Below are positions 46,201-57,500 of a stretch of 64,000 nucleotides of DNA, one piece after another (within the stretch, counting starts at the first letter, position 1; each line of letters opens with the position of its first letter). The position numbers were made by a program, and so were the translations under genes. The notes beneath the pieces were generated by a model. The model was not told the origin of the DNA, ran no database searches, and saw nothing but the letters and a program-made list of their open reading frames with translations. The stretch is from Nematostella vectensis (lineage: Eukaryota > Cnidaria > Anthozoa > Actiniaria > Edwardsiidae). The stretch covers positions 186,001-250,000 of the forward strand of contig NC_064039.1 in NCBI RefSeq assembly GCF_932526225.1. Direction: 5' to 3'.

Positions 46201-46826
46201 TTGGGTTCTAGACACCGCTTCTGCCATTCACTGTTTGGTTATAAAATAATTTCCAGCGTGCAAATATGCGTACGTACAAATAATCGTGCAAAACATTGCT
46301 CTAGGGTAAATAAGATAAATTAGAAGATAGCGATTTGATATATCGCGTCTAGTTTTTACGGGCCATATCACAGGTGATTAGTTTTCCATAACAGAGGCAT
46401 TAAGATCTAAAAAGCGCGATACTCTTTATTGGATGTGCTAAAAGGGAGATGATATCAGTAATACGTTTTGAGATAAAAAAAAATCAACATTTATTTGTTA
46501 ATTATAACATGGTGAACTAAAAAATCGTGTTGTTGATTTTTGCCTTAGGGCGAATTAAATTTTACGAATTAAGACAATGAAATATTTCCTGTCGTTTATC
46601 CTACACATAAGTTAATGACGCGAGGCAAAATTTTGCCTGTACTTCTGGCTTCAGGTATAGGAGGTAATGTGTTCAAGCTTCCTGTTTGGTGAAGTACAAC
46701 ACAACGTCCCTCTTGTAATTCATTTGGTACACCAAATGCAATTGCGTTTTTATATCAAGTTATGTATTGTTGTATGTGTTTTTCTAGTTATACTATGTTA
46801 TATTTAACTTCTTTGACATGAAAAAG
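43225..46826. other. No gene recognised
   Basis: AT-rich sequence, with one open stretch of 129 codons at 43758-44147 that lacks a domain and splice context. No repeats stand out. Confidence 0.4.
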
Positions 46827-47067
46827 GTGATGATTCTGAAGCGCAATCAGCGATCGGTGAGCAACAAGCAGTCCAAACCGATGACAAGAATACCGTCTGT
46901 ACCGGGAAACACCAAACAGGAAATGAAGTCTTGGCCTTCGCCCAGCCTGACCGGGTGGAAATTCAGCTAAGTGCCGGGGCAGGAGAGCAAACTGATGACC
47001 AGCAACAAGAATCGCAATGTATCCCCGAGGAATCGAGAGGCGTGAACTCTGGAGAAACCTTAAAAAG
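46827..47067 (+). CDS. RVRF gene exon A
   Basis: Weak acceptor GAAAAAG, donor GTACCC. It encodes DDSEAQSAIGEQQAVQTDDK through EESRGVNSGETLK. The start is less certain than the end. Confidence 0.5.
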
Positions 47068-48898
47068 GTACCCCTATTCCTTCTTGAATATAACCGCCAA
47101 ACAAGCATCCACTCTCTTCGATGATTCCTTACTTATTAACACATATAAAAAATAAGACACCCTCCCAAATAAATGGTCATAGCCGACTTCCTCGCTCATA
47201 GTAACATTTTGTACTGCTATAAGCGATTCAGAACTGCCAAAAAGCATTCTCTCGAAGACATCAGACTCAGCCGACCAAACCAAATGGAAGACCGTGTACG
47301 GAGAGTACCTGGGCCCGAGCCACGTGACCACTAACCACAACAGGCCACCGTCACAGGAGGAGGAAACCAACTTTACGTCTGAAGAGTCTTCTAGTGCACG
47401 CCGAGCGCAGAGGAGGGTTCGATTCCAAGAGGCGGACGGGGGAGATGGACGTGAACTGGGGCCGAATGGAGACGAACACGAGGCAGTGGTGAGTGTAGAA
47501 TAAGGGATGAACGAGAAGGGGGGGGGGGGGGGGGGGGAGACGTGATGATGTGCCTACAGGAGACGAAGATGAGGCAGTGGTGAGTGTAGATACCTAGCTA
47601 AACGAGGAGGGGGGAAGGGTCAAGGAAAATTATAAGGACAGTGGCCAGGTATTATGTATTATATTGCCCTATACAACCATCATAGGTCAAAAGGATAGAA
47701 TGTCTACTTATGTTATATAACATTAGTGAGCACCGGCCAACTATTTCACACTCAAAATCCTAATACGAATTAAGAATGCCAAGTGCTGAGGAACACAAAC
47801 TTCCATTAAGCCCACATACGTTCAACAAGTTGAATGTCGGGCCGAGAAACAGAAAGATACTTCCAATGTCTCGACCGGAAATCGACCCACCCCGTCACAG
47901 CAGAGGTGAGAGGCCCCATACGCTGACGCGCTAACACAATGGGCCACCTTGAGCCTGTGAAAAAGGGGGTGTTTCACGTGGATTTTATTTGTCGTGTTTA
48001 GAGTGCATCAACCTGCCCCACGTGCCGGCAACATATCGCCACTGGACCTCTCGTGTACACCGACCTCATGGAGAAAACGGTAAGTATGGCAACTTGATCG
48101 CTACACGATTGTTAACTTGAAGACTCGGTAGATTGATCCTCTCGTTAAGTCGAACCTCCCGTTAAGTCGGACCTCTCGTTAACTCGAACCTCTCGATAAG
48201 TCGAACCTCTCGTTAAGTCGAACCTCTCGTTAAGTCGAACCTCTCGATAAGTCAAACCTCTCGTTAAGTCGAACCTCTCGATAAGTCGAACCTCTCGTTA
48301 AGTCGAACCTTTCGATAAGTCGAACCTCTCGTTTAGTCGAACCTATCGTTAAGTCGAACCTCTCGTTTAGTCGAACCTCTCGCTAAGTCGAACCTCTGGT
48401 TAAGTCGAACCTCTGGTTAAGTCGAACCTTTCGATAAGTCGAACCTCTCGTTTAGTCGAACCTCTCGTTAAGTCGAACCTCAGGTTTAGTCGAACCTCTG
48501 GTTAAGTCGAACCTCTGGTTAAGTCGGACCTCTGGTTAAGTCGAACCTCTCGTTAACTCGAACCTCTCGTTAAGTAGAACCTCTGGTTAAGTCGAACCTC
48601 TGGTTAAGTCGAACCTCTCGTTAACTCGAACCTCTCGTTAACTCGAACTTATTTCCCCTTGATTTGCTTCAGGCGTTATTTCATCTTCCAGTAACTATAA
48701 CTTAAGATCACTTGAACATTTTAAATAATATTTTATATTTGCGTTCTTTGCCATCACAACTGGCTTCCTCGCCACCTTGCGAATAAACTAGCCCGAGCGC
48801 TTTGGCAAACGTTTATTCTATTTTGTTTTTAGAAAGAGGAGCTGGTGAATATGGTTGTCAATCTCCACGTTAATCTGGACCAAGAAAGGCGCAAGTAG
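46827..48898 (+). CDS. Uncharacterised acidic protein with RVRF (PP1-docking-like) and CPTC motifs, four 3' exons
   Basis: Exons 46827-47067, 47224-47488, 48002-48079 and 48833-48898 join in phase for 215 residues and a stop TAG. The 5' end is not found. Exon A is hydrophilic (QTDDQQQESQCIPEESRG). Exon B includes a Ser/Glu stretch, then RRAQRRVRFQEADGGD, where RVRF fits the RVxF docking motif for protein phosphatase 1. Exon C gives STCPTCRQHIATGPLVY, which resembles the last zinc-binding pair of a RING-type finger but lacks visible partner cysteines. Exon D encodes a helix (KEELVNMVVNLHVNLDQERR). Family not recognised; a PP1 link is inference. Convergent with LIN9. Confidence 0.6.
47224..47488 (+). 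CDS. RVRF gene exon B
   Basis: Acceptor TACTGCTATAAG, donor GTGAGT. It encodes DSELPKSILSKTSDSADQTK, WKTVYGEYLGPSH and the RRVRFQ motif, ending NGDEHEAV in phase 0. Confidence 0.65.
47489..48001. other. RVRF gene intron with duplicated donor and a G-run
   Basis: It contains a run of about 23 G (near 47518-47540) and, at 47560-47587, a second copy of the exon B end and donor (GAGGCAGTGGTGAGTGTAGA). A frame at 47811-47905 (PTYVQQVECRAEKQKD) has splice-like ends but does not fit the phase of exon C. Confidence 0.6.
48002..48079 (+). CDS. RVRF gene exon C (CPTC motif)
   Basis: Acceptor TCGTGTTTAG, donor GTAAGT. 26 codons, phase 0 at both ends: SASTCPTCRQHIATGPLVYT then DLMEKT. Confidence 0.65.
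48125..48650. repeat. 17-bp minisatellite, about 30 copies
   Basis: Unit GTTAAGTCGAACCTCTC, with CGATAAG, GGTTAAG and CGTTTAG variants, in the last intron of the RVRF gene. Confidence 0.93.
48833..48898 (+). CDS. RVRF gene exon D, C-terminus
   Basis: Acceptor TTTTGTTTTTAG; stop TAG 48896-48898. It encodes KEELVNMVVNLHVNLDQERR and K. Confidence 0.68.
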   Translation, partial: KEELVNMVVNLHVNLDQERRK

Positions 48899-48993
48899 CA
48901 AATTCAGTGAGTCGTTAAGTCACGTGTCCTTCATCCATGCGAACCAAGGGAAGAATGGGTTACTGAGGCAGATTTTGATCCAATGTAGTTTGA

Positions 48994-48999
48994 AATAAA
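48994..48999 (+). terminator. Poly(A) signal AATAAA for the RVRF gene
   Basis: AATAAA 96 bp after the stop codon, in an AT-rich 3' flank. Confidence 0.55.
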
Positions 49000-51121
49000 A
49001 GTTTAGCGATAAAAACAGAGCGACTACCCTTCCTAAGTGTTTTGGATAATATTTCAGCTCTTTCTTTCTAAGAGGCGGGAAGGGACGGGGCTCTACAGGC
49101 GATTGCTTAGTTGTATACGAGAACCGCAAACAACTTGATTAAGGAGGCAGACGACAAGCCTTCTGCAGTTTTAAAATAAAGATTGCCTTAACCAAATGGG
49201 CTGAAAGATATATGGGAAAGCCAAAATCTAGTTTCTGATCATTTTGATAAAAAATAATAATAATAAATACAAGACGTTGAGTTACAGACATGGTTTGGCG
49301 ACATACATGATGACATAAGAAAAGAATCCAACCAACAAAACAAGCTTAGAACATATAAAATATTCAAAAATACATAAGAAATGTCCTCCTCCTCATCATC
49401 TGCGTTAAGAAATAGTCATTTTTAGTCCTTCATCGCATGTGAAGCAATCTCAATTTTATTTGGAATTCCGAGGGACTGGTAACGACTGGTATCAAGGGAC
49501 TGGTTACTATGGTCAGATTTGAATGACAGTTGTCAATTTCCACAGGGAAATTGACAGCGAGCAAGGAGAGTTCTGCAAATTCCAATCATCGACGACCAAT
49601 ACAAGCAAACCCAAGGTTAATAAGAACGGCAACAAGAATCAAAACTATTATCCATAACGTGAAGGACCATCTATAGAGAAAGGCTTTGTAATACAGCAAC
49701 AAATCCACGTAGAAAAAAAGACGGTTATCCAGATATAAAGAGTATAGGCGCACTTGACCCCAGTGGCGATGGCTTTCAGAACGTTAATTTATTCGTAAAT
49801 TCTCCAGTCAAGTAGAAGATTTTCAAGGGCCCCCTGTCTTGTTATTGTGTTCAAACAATATTTAAAGGTAAATAATGACTTGACTTCGTCGCTCAGACAA
49901 ACAAAACAGTCAAGCTATTCAGGGATTTAGCTTTCTGTGAGTATATTTGCCAATCTTGCTTATTTCAGTTAGACTTGTTTTCTTCTTCCGAATTATTTTA
50001 CATGCTCTCTTTTTATTCCTATCGAGTAGGCAAAACAACAACACGCAACCCGCGGGGGAGTAGGACAAAATAAAAGGAGCAAATTCCACGCGCAGTGGTG
50101 GGGTGGTGGTTACCAAAAATAAGATTCGACATGGCGCGCGGGTAATACCAAAGTGTCTCTCTCTTATTTTATGCTCTCTTGGAGGATAGCCACTGTAGTC
50201 TAAAACTTTCTTATCAAAATTTGTTGTAAAAAGTCTGAAAGTCAGACCCTTTTTAAACGTTTCGTTTTTTCTCAGTTTTCTTTTGTTGTAAGTGCTGAAA
50301 AACATTTGTATTAGTTAACTATTTAAGGATGCAATATCTCAAGAAAAGTTTATAGAAATATTATTATCGTAGAAATAAGGGATTGGATTATGCAACGCTC
50401 GGCACAAAATATAAACAATATCACTATTCATCCTGATATAAGGAAAACGCTTTCACGATTTTTATTATTTAGTAAAATATGACGAAATTTACAATGATAA
50501 CCGCACAAGGATGCCCTGTCCGTAAGGACTTCCATCCATATTCCCATAAATATGTTCTGTCCGTAGGAACTTAAATCCATATACCATTCACCCAAACTCG
50601 CGCACGCAATCATCACGATCTAGTTAAAATGCTGCCAAATGGAAAGAAAATACAATGACCTTTATATTACTTTCTTGATACCAGCTTCCTTGATAAAAAA
50701 CACATTAGGCCCGTCAAAATATGTATTTGTAATCTTTGTACTTCATTTGTGTATAAAGAATTCTTTTGAGTGTCTACAAATGTCTAAAGCACATTATCTT
50801 TCTAATAATCTAACACCAAGGAAAGACTATATTGGACAATACGCTATAAAAAAAGACGGCACGCCACCGTTCATTGTCTGGGTTGTTTGTTCGGGGGTTT
50901 TACAGCGCATATTTTAGGTCATGTAATCAGTGAGCCTTGATTCCCCTTTGGTAATTGTCCGTTCAGTTTATCGAAGGGCAAAAGAAAACTTCGCAAACAG
51001 CACAGACAACGTAAAAATCACCGAGGTAAAGAGTAAGTCAGTTGAAGAGGGTATGATGATGTTTCCTCTAGACATCAGGACGAAGTCACTAATGTTCCTG
51101 GTACAGTTATCCTGGATACAA
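49000..51121. other. Intergenic region between the convergent RVRF and LIN9 genes
   Basis: AT-rich sequence with short chance frames, including one of 128 codons on the minus strand at 49919-50305 with no domain. Nothing else recognised. Confidence 0.4.
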
Positions 51122-51127
51122 TTTATT
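51122..51127 (-). terminator. LIN9: Poly(A) signal AATAAA for LIN9
   Basis: AATAAA on the minus strand, about 365 bp after the LIN9 stop. This 3' UTR would include the 61-bp array. Confidence 0.5.
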
Positions 51128-51154
51128 TCCTGTGTAGGATTTTTCTTAGAATTC

Positions 51155-51375
51155 TCAAGCATGCGGAGCCTATGAATATAAGCCCACACTTAGCATGGTA
51201 CCATAACGTGTTTATACAAGCACGCGGAGCCTATAAATATAAGCCCACACTTAGCTTGGTACCATAACGTGTTTATACAAGCACGCGGAGCCTATGAATA
51301 TAAGCCCACACTTAGCATGGTACCATAACGTGTTTATACAAGCACGCGGAGCCTATGAATATAAGCCCACACTTT
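51155..51375. repeat. 61-bp tandem repeat, about 3.6 copies
   Basis: Copies of AAGCACGCGGAGCCTATGAA followed by TATAAGCCCACACTTAGC and GGTACCATAACGTG, in the predicted LIN9 3' UTR. Confidence 0.92.
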
Positions 51376-51490
51376 GCTTGAATGTAGTCCAGCACTACCA
51401 ACAGTTGTGGTAAATTCTCTCGAACCATTTTAGTTGGCGGGACGGGGTCGCATTGCTATGTTACATCTGTGTATCACTGGTTGAGTGGAA

Positions 51491-51578
51491 TCACGCAGAG
51501 AAGGCGTGGAGGTTGCCCATCTGGCTAAGGCCGGACTGGATGTGCGCCACGTGAATTTCAACGTTATCCTGGAAGCAG
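51491..51578 (-). CDS. LIN9: LIN9 last exon
   Basis: Acceptor TATCGTTGCAG; stop TGA 51491-51493. It encodes CFQDNVEIHVAHIQSGLSQM then GNLHAFSA. The Ser before it is a codon split with the previous exon. Confidence 0.92.
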
Positions 51579-54500
51579 CTGCAACGATAATCACAAATGT
51601 CGAGCTCATAAGCACAAGAAATGTCTAGATCGTTTAATTATTACACACCGACGGATTCTGTAAACGGGAAAACATATCTAGTCCTAGTTCTAGTCTAGTC
51701 CGAGTTCTCGGCGCTTATGCTGAGCAATGAGAAGACGTTTAATCCAGAATGAGCGCTTCAGCGCATAACATTAAAAAAAAAGCAAAACTGAAAGGTTTAG
51801 AATTTTCAAGGTTGTGCTTACGTTTCAACCCTGAAGCTCTGTAACAGGCAAATCCTACATGTTTTGTATCTGCTTTTACGATTGTTTGAAGGGAGCACTT
51901 ATTTCGTCTTAGCGCGAACCCTGAATGCGAAAACGATTTGAAATGTGCGCTATCTGTATCATTCAAGCCCGTAAAATTGCACACCAACCTGATGTTACTT
52001 GGGTCAATAGTTTTTTTGATCTCTTCAACAGCGTCGGAGAGGGATTTAAATTCAAAAGTATTCAGGTCATTTTCAGCTAGGGACTAAAACACAGACACAA
52101 ATAATCATTATGCAGACGTCTCGCTTCAGGAGGATAAGGGGGGGGGGGGGGTGCCTAGAACCAAAGTGATTAATGGACTCTCAAACAAATAAAACTAGAA
52201 AAGAGGTTAAAGGTAGTGAAAGATTTTTAAACCCAAACGGGACATTCACTTTTAAACCCCACATCTATCTTTAGGGGTTTCTAAGTTTACCCCTTGATTT
52301 AAGAGTAATGTGGGTATTAACATAGACTAATTTTTCTTGCCTAGTTCGCCACATCTTTTAACTCCTTTCGATTTATCTTTTACCCACTTTGTTACCAAGA
52401 CTGCATTCATACCCCTCAAAGATATTCCCCTTTGGAAAGTTGAGCTCTTTAATAGGGAAAGGTGGTCAAATTGGGCAACGGCATTACAAATATGGGCAAC
52501 AAAATACCAAGTATGGGCAATAGCATAACAAATAGGGGGAACGGCATCCCAAATATGGGCACAAGCATACCAAATATGGGCAACTCTTTACCAAAAATGG
52601 GCAACAGCATACCAAATATGGGCAATAGCATACCAAATAAGGTCAACGGCATACCTTGATCTGAAGCAAGATGGACGTCAGACCATTTATAACCTCAAGA
52701 GTGGGTCGATGCCTTACAGCTTGCCTAGAACAGAAACGTACATTTGCTCAGAAATATGGTAATGTTCACAACTTGCCTAGAACAGAAACGTACATTTGCT
52801 CAGAAATATGGTAATGTTCACAACTTGACAAGAACAGAAACGTACATTTGCTCAGAAATATGGTAATGTTCAAAACTTGACTAGAACAGAAACGTACATT
52901 TGCTCAGAAATATGGTAATGTTCAAAACTTGACTAGAACAACAAGGTACAGGCGTTCAATAAATATGGTCACAAAGAAAACAAGTTACCATTGCTTAGTC
53001 TAATTATTGTGTCTATTTTAAAATATACAAAGAAAGTTGTGTAACTTTCTGTTCCATTTTAATTTTGAGTTGCTCCACCATGAGAAAGTTGTATAACTTA
53101 CTGTCCCATTTTCACGTTGAGTCGCTCCACCATGAATATGTTGTATAACTTACTGTCCCATTTTCATTTTGAGTTGCTCCACCATGAGAAAGTTGTATAA
53201 CTTACTGTCTCATTCTCACGTTGAGTTGCTCCACCATAAGAATGTTTTATAACTTACTGTCCCATTTTCATTTTGAGTTGCTCCACCATGAGAAAGTTGT
53301 ATAACTTACTTTTCCATTTTCACGTTGAGTCGCTCCACCATGAATATGTTGTATAACTTACTGTCCCATTTTCATTTTGAGTTGCTCCACCATGAGAAAG
53401 TTGTATAACTTACTGTCTCATTCTCACGTTGAGTTGCTCCACCATGAGAATGTTTTATAACTTACTGTCCCATTTTCATTTTGAGTTGCTCCACCATGAG
53501 AAAGTTGTATAACTTACTTTCCCATTTTCACGTTGAGTCGCTCCACCATGAATATGTTGTATAACTTACTGTCCCATTTTCATTTTGAGTTGCTCCACCA
53601 TGAGAATGTTGTATAACTTACTGTCCCATTTTCATGTTGAGCTGCTCCACCATGAGAATGTTGTATAACTTACTGTCCCATTTTCATTTTGAGTTGCTCC
53701 ACCATGAGAATGTTGTATAACTTACTGTCCCATTTTCATGTTGAGCTGCTCCACCATGAGAAAGTTGTATAACTTACTTTCCCATTTTCACGTTGAGTTG
53801 CTCCACCATGAGAATGTTTTATAACTTACTGTCCCATTTTCATTTTGAGTTGCTCCACCATGAGAAAGTTGTATAACTTACTTCCCCATTTTCACGTTGA
53901 GTCGCTCCACCATGAATATGTTGTATAACTTACTGTCCCATTTTCATTTTGAGTTGCTCCACCATGAGAAAGTTGTATAACTTACTGTCTCATTCTCACG
54001 TTGAGTTGCTCCACCAGGAGAATGATGTATAACTTACTGTCCCATTTTCATGTTGAGCTGCTCCACCATGACCTTCGCCTCCTCATCACACTTTCTCTTG
54101 ACGCTAACGGTCTGGTCGATGGTGTGAAGACCATGGTCTGGTGCCAGCTGGGCAATGATAAACACATATCAGTGCATTTGGCTGTTACATAGGACAACTA
54201 ACATTTAAGTTGGACTTCACAAAATCACCTTCAGCATCGTTGATATACATTTGTTTTATAATAGCTTACTGAAGCAAGATATGCATTCCAATATTGTAAA
54301 GATTATGGGGGTATGACGGATCCACGGATCGTCTCAAGGCTTGAAACTTAATCTACGGTTTGAGCAACAGATAAAAACTAACCGTCTGACAGTATTCCTG
54401 TACGCCCGTCAAGTAGTCGTTAAGGTCCTGTTGAAGAATCAGAAATGGAGTAAATAACATGTTGCTCGTTTTTCTTTCCTTTTTTTTCTTTTTTCCCTTT

Positions 54501-57500
54501 TTTAACCTGTTGCTCTAATAGCCACCAAGTCCATGAACATAAACATGATCTCAATGTACTTAACAATGCATGATGCGAATGCAAATACAAATACTGATAA
54601 CCTTCTTATAATCGGGTCATCATTTATTGGAGAATCGTTAAATACAATCATTTTACCATATGTTACTACCCCCTTTACGACTCCCTCATTATCAGACAAA
54701 TCTGTCATCTTTTGTACAGTATGGTTTTAATGCTGTACAGTAAGTCAAAACAACGACTGAAGACAGCCTTTCGTTCCTTTACTCGAACATTTCAACACTA
54801 CGATTGTGTGTGTGTTCGCCAAAGCACGCGCGTGCGCATACGTTATTCAGCACTGTCGGGTACACGCCTATGAAATATTAACACAGACGGGCCAAGACAG
54901 ACCGACTGATAGCAGCATAGAAAAAGGCAGGAAGATGTCAACAGAAACAGAATTCACCTTGTTTAGACGCTCAAGCTCCAACACAACACATGCATATTGT
55001 CTCTGGAAATCCTTGTCAATTGGATCTTGATAAGATTTCTATAATGAGGAATGATTTGTTTGTTGGAAAAATACAATGAAACACATGAAACACGTTGTGT
55101 GTCATATCATGAGCTTTTTGCATTGTCTTGTTACTTTTAGTCCCAATAGAAATATGTATGCAACGTTTGTATGAACATGTTGCGCTAAGCCACTTTATTA
55201 GCTGCACAGCTTCAAATTAAAAAAGGTTTCAGCATGGTGATAGCTCCAGTTGCTACATAGTAATGCTTTTTCAGGATGTTATAGTACTAGGGCCGGTTCC
55301 TGAAAAGCCGATTTGCGATAACCCAGGGTTAAATTAACCCTAACCCACGATTAAATTTTTACCCCCAGATTAGTTCCGTTCCCGAAACGCTGGTTAGCGC
55401 TAACTCTGGGTCAGTTTGAAGGTAAAATCTAACCCTGCTCGCGAGGTGGGTTAACTCGCTAATCCACTGTTTAGTTGGCGTAACACAGGCCTCCCAAACT
55501 TTGTAGTAGAACTAAAGCTTCATAAAATAAAGTTGTCGACAAAAAAGACGTTACACAAAACAATGTAGGGATCAAATATCCTAACATTTCGCTTTATTAT
55601 GTGACCTTCGTTGCGATGCCGACTTGAAAATTGTGCTGGGACAGACAGAAAATTACATGAAATTTATACTTGAAATGAATCTGTCTCGCTAGTGTCACGC
55701 ACCAACTCGAATCCTGCAAATGACACTTTTTTGGCCATGAAATGGAGGTAATTACAGGTGATGTAGAGATGTTTTGGGGCTTTTCTGCGAAAATAAAACC
55801 ACCAAAGGTAAATTTAAGTTGCTTTCTGTTGATATACTGGGTACCCTGTGTGAATTTTACTCTTCAAACCAGTTTTTCACTCGTTTAATCCAGGGTTAGT
55901 AATTCGGGGGATTACTTGGCTTTCGGGAACGGTGAGTTATCCGTCGGTTAGCTAACCTACGATTAGCGAATTTTAACCCGGGATTAGGCGCTGATCGAGG
56001 GTTAAGTTAATCGGCCTTTTAGGAACCGGCCCCTGTTCTTTTTCAACTCCAGTTGTTACACAAGTAAAGCTTTTATAGGCTGCTAGACCTGCTGTAAACA
56101 AGATTGCTAAAGCTTTGTTGTTGTTGTTTTTTAACCTTTTTTCTTATCTATTTGATAGCCATGAGCACTCTGCAGGCTACGAGACATGTATTTTTCTTCT
56201 CTATTTGATAGCCATGAGCACTCTGCAGGCTACGAGACATGTATTTTTCTTCTCTATTTGATAGCCATGAGCACTCTGCAGGCTACGAGACATGTATTTT
56301 TCTTCTCTATTTGATAGCCACGAGCACTCTGCAGGCTACGAGACATGTATTTTTCTTCTCTATTTGATAGCCATGAGCACTCTGCAGGCTACGAGACATG
56401 TATTTTTCTTCTCTATTTGATAGCCATGAGCACTCTGCAGGCTACGAGACATGTATTTTTTTTCTCTATTTGATAGCCACGAGCACTCTGCAGGCTACGA
56501 GACATGTATTTTTCTTCTCTATTTGATAGCCATGAGCACTCTGCAGGCTACGAGACATGTATTCTCCGAGTTCAGGTTTATTGGCAATAGTTGTGTACTT
56601 ACCATTTTCTCAGCTTTGGTGTTCATATCCCGCAGCTTCTCGATGCATTCCTTTTTAACCAACAAAATTTTTGATAGTCGGGTCTGCAAAACCAAAACAT
56701 AAGTCACCAAAATATGCGGAACATCCTCAGGAACCCAGGGGGTCAAGGTCACAGGCACGAGAATGTGGCGTAGCAAGGCTGGCTGGGAGGGGGTAGTGTG
56801 GGGGAGAAGAGAAAGGAGCGTCTCCTTCCTTACTTTTCTATCTCGCCCCCTCCCCCTCCCCCCGCCTTGTTATCGCGCCTCGTTACGCTGCCCTCGACAC
56901 CTTGGGTACCCGGGAATGCAAATATCAAACAAACACAGCGCACACTTTCTACGTACCACCCCGAAACACTAGCGCAACGTAGTGATTTCATTTGTGAACA
57001 ATAAAAAAGCTTACCACTAGAATCAGGAACTTGATAGGAAAGCCTCCCAGTGTTCCACCAGTGCCCTGCTGATTGATGGCTTCCTGTAACCGCAGCCTGC
57101 AGACGTTGGCAAAGTTTACAACTCCAGACCACACTTGTGTGACAACTGTGTGACAGTTGGCGTTTTTTTGTTTGTTCAACATTTTAGCATTAAAAAAATT
57201 GTGTTATATATCACGCAGTAGTTGCGTCACGCAATTTACATCCGGGTTCTGTTTGTGCAATAAGTTTCAACATATTTTATCCAGGATCTTATGTACTCTA
57301 AAGCTATAAATTCCCTGGTTAATCCAAGCCTAGATTATCTAGAACAGTCCACTTGATAGTACCTTGCCGGTGATGCTCCAAGCAACGGGTCGTTCACCTG
57401 CAACGAGAGGCCCTTCAGGTACAATATTCAATTATTTAGGAAAACATTACCCCTGCACCATCACATACATTGGCATTTAACTTATGAGGTACGATTTGCA

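Noticed and set aside
47811-47905. Extra RVRF-gene exon (PTYVQQVECRAEKQKD)
   Set aside because: It can join exon B but ends in phase 2, whereas the CPTC exon needs phase 0. Skipping it gives a consistent gene.
49919-50305. 128-codon minus-strand frame
   Set aside because: Composition typical of AT-rich chance frames with poly-Lys ends; no domain seen.
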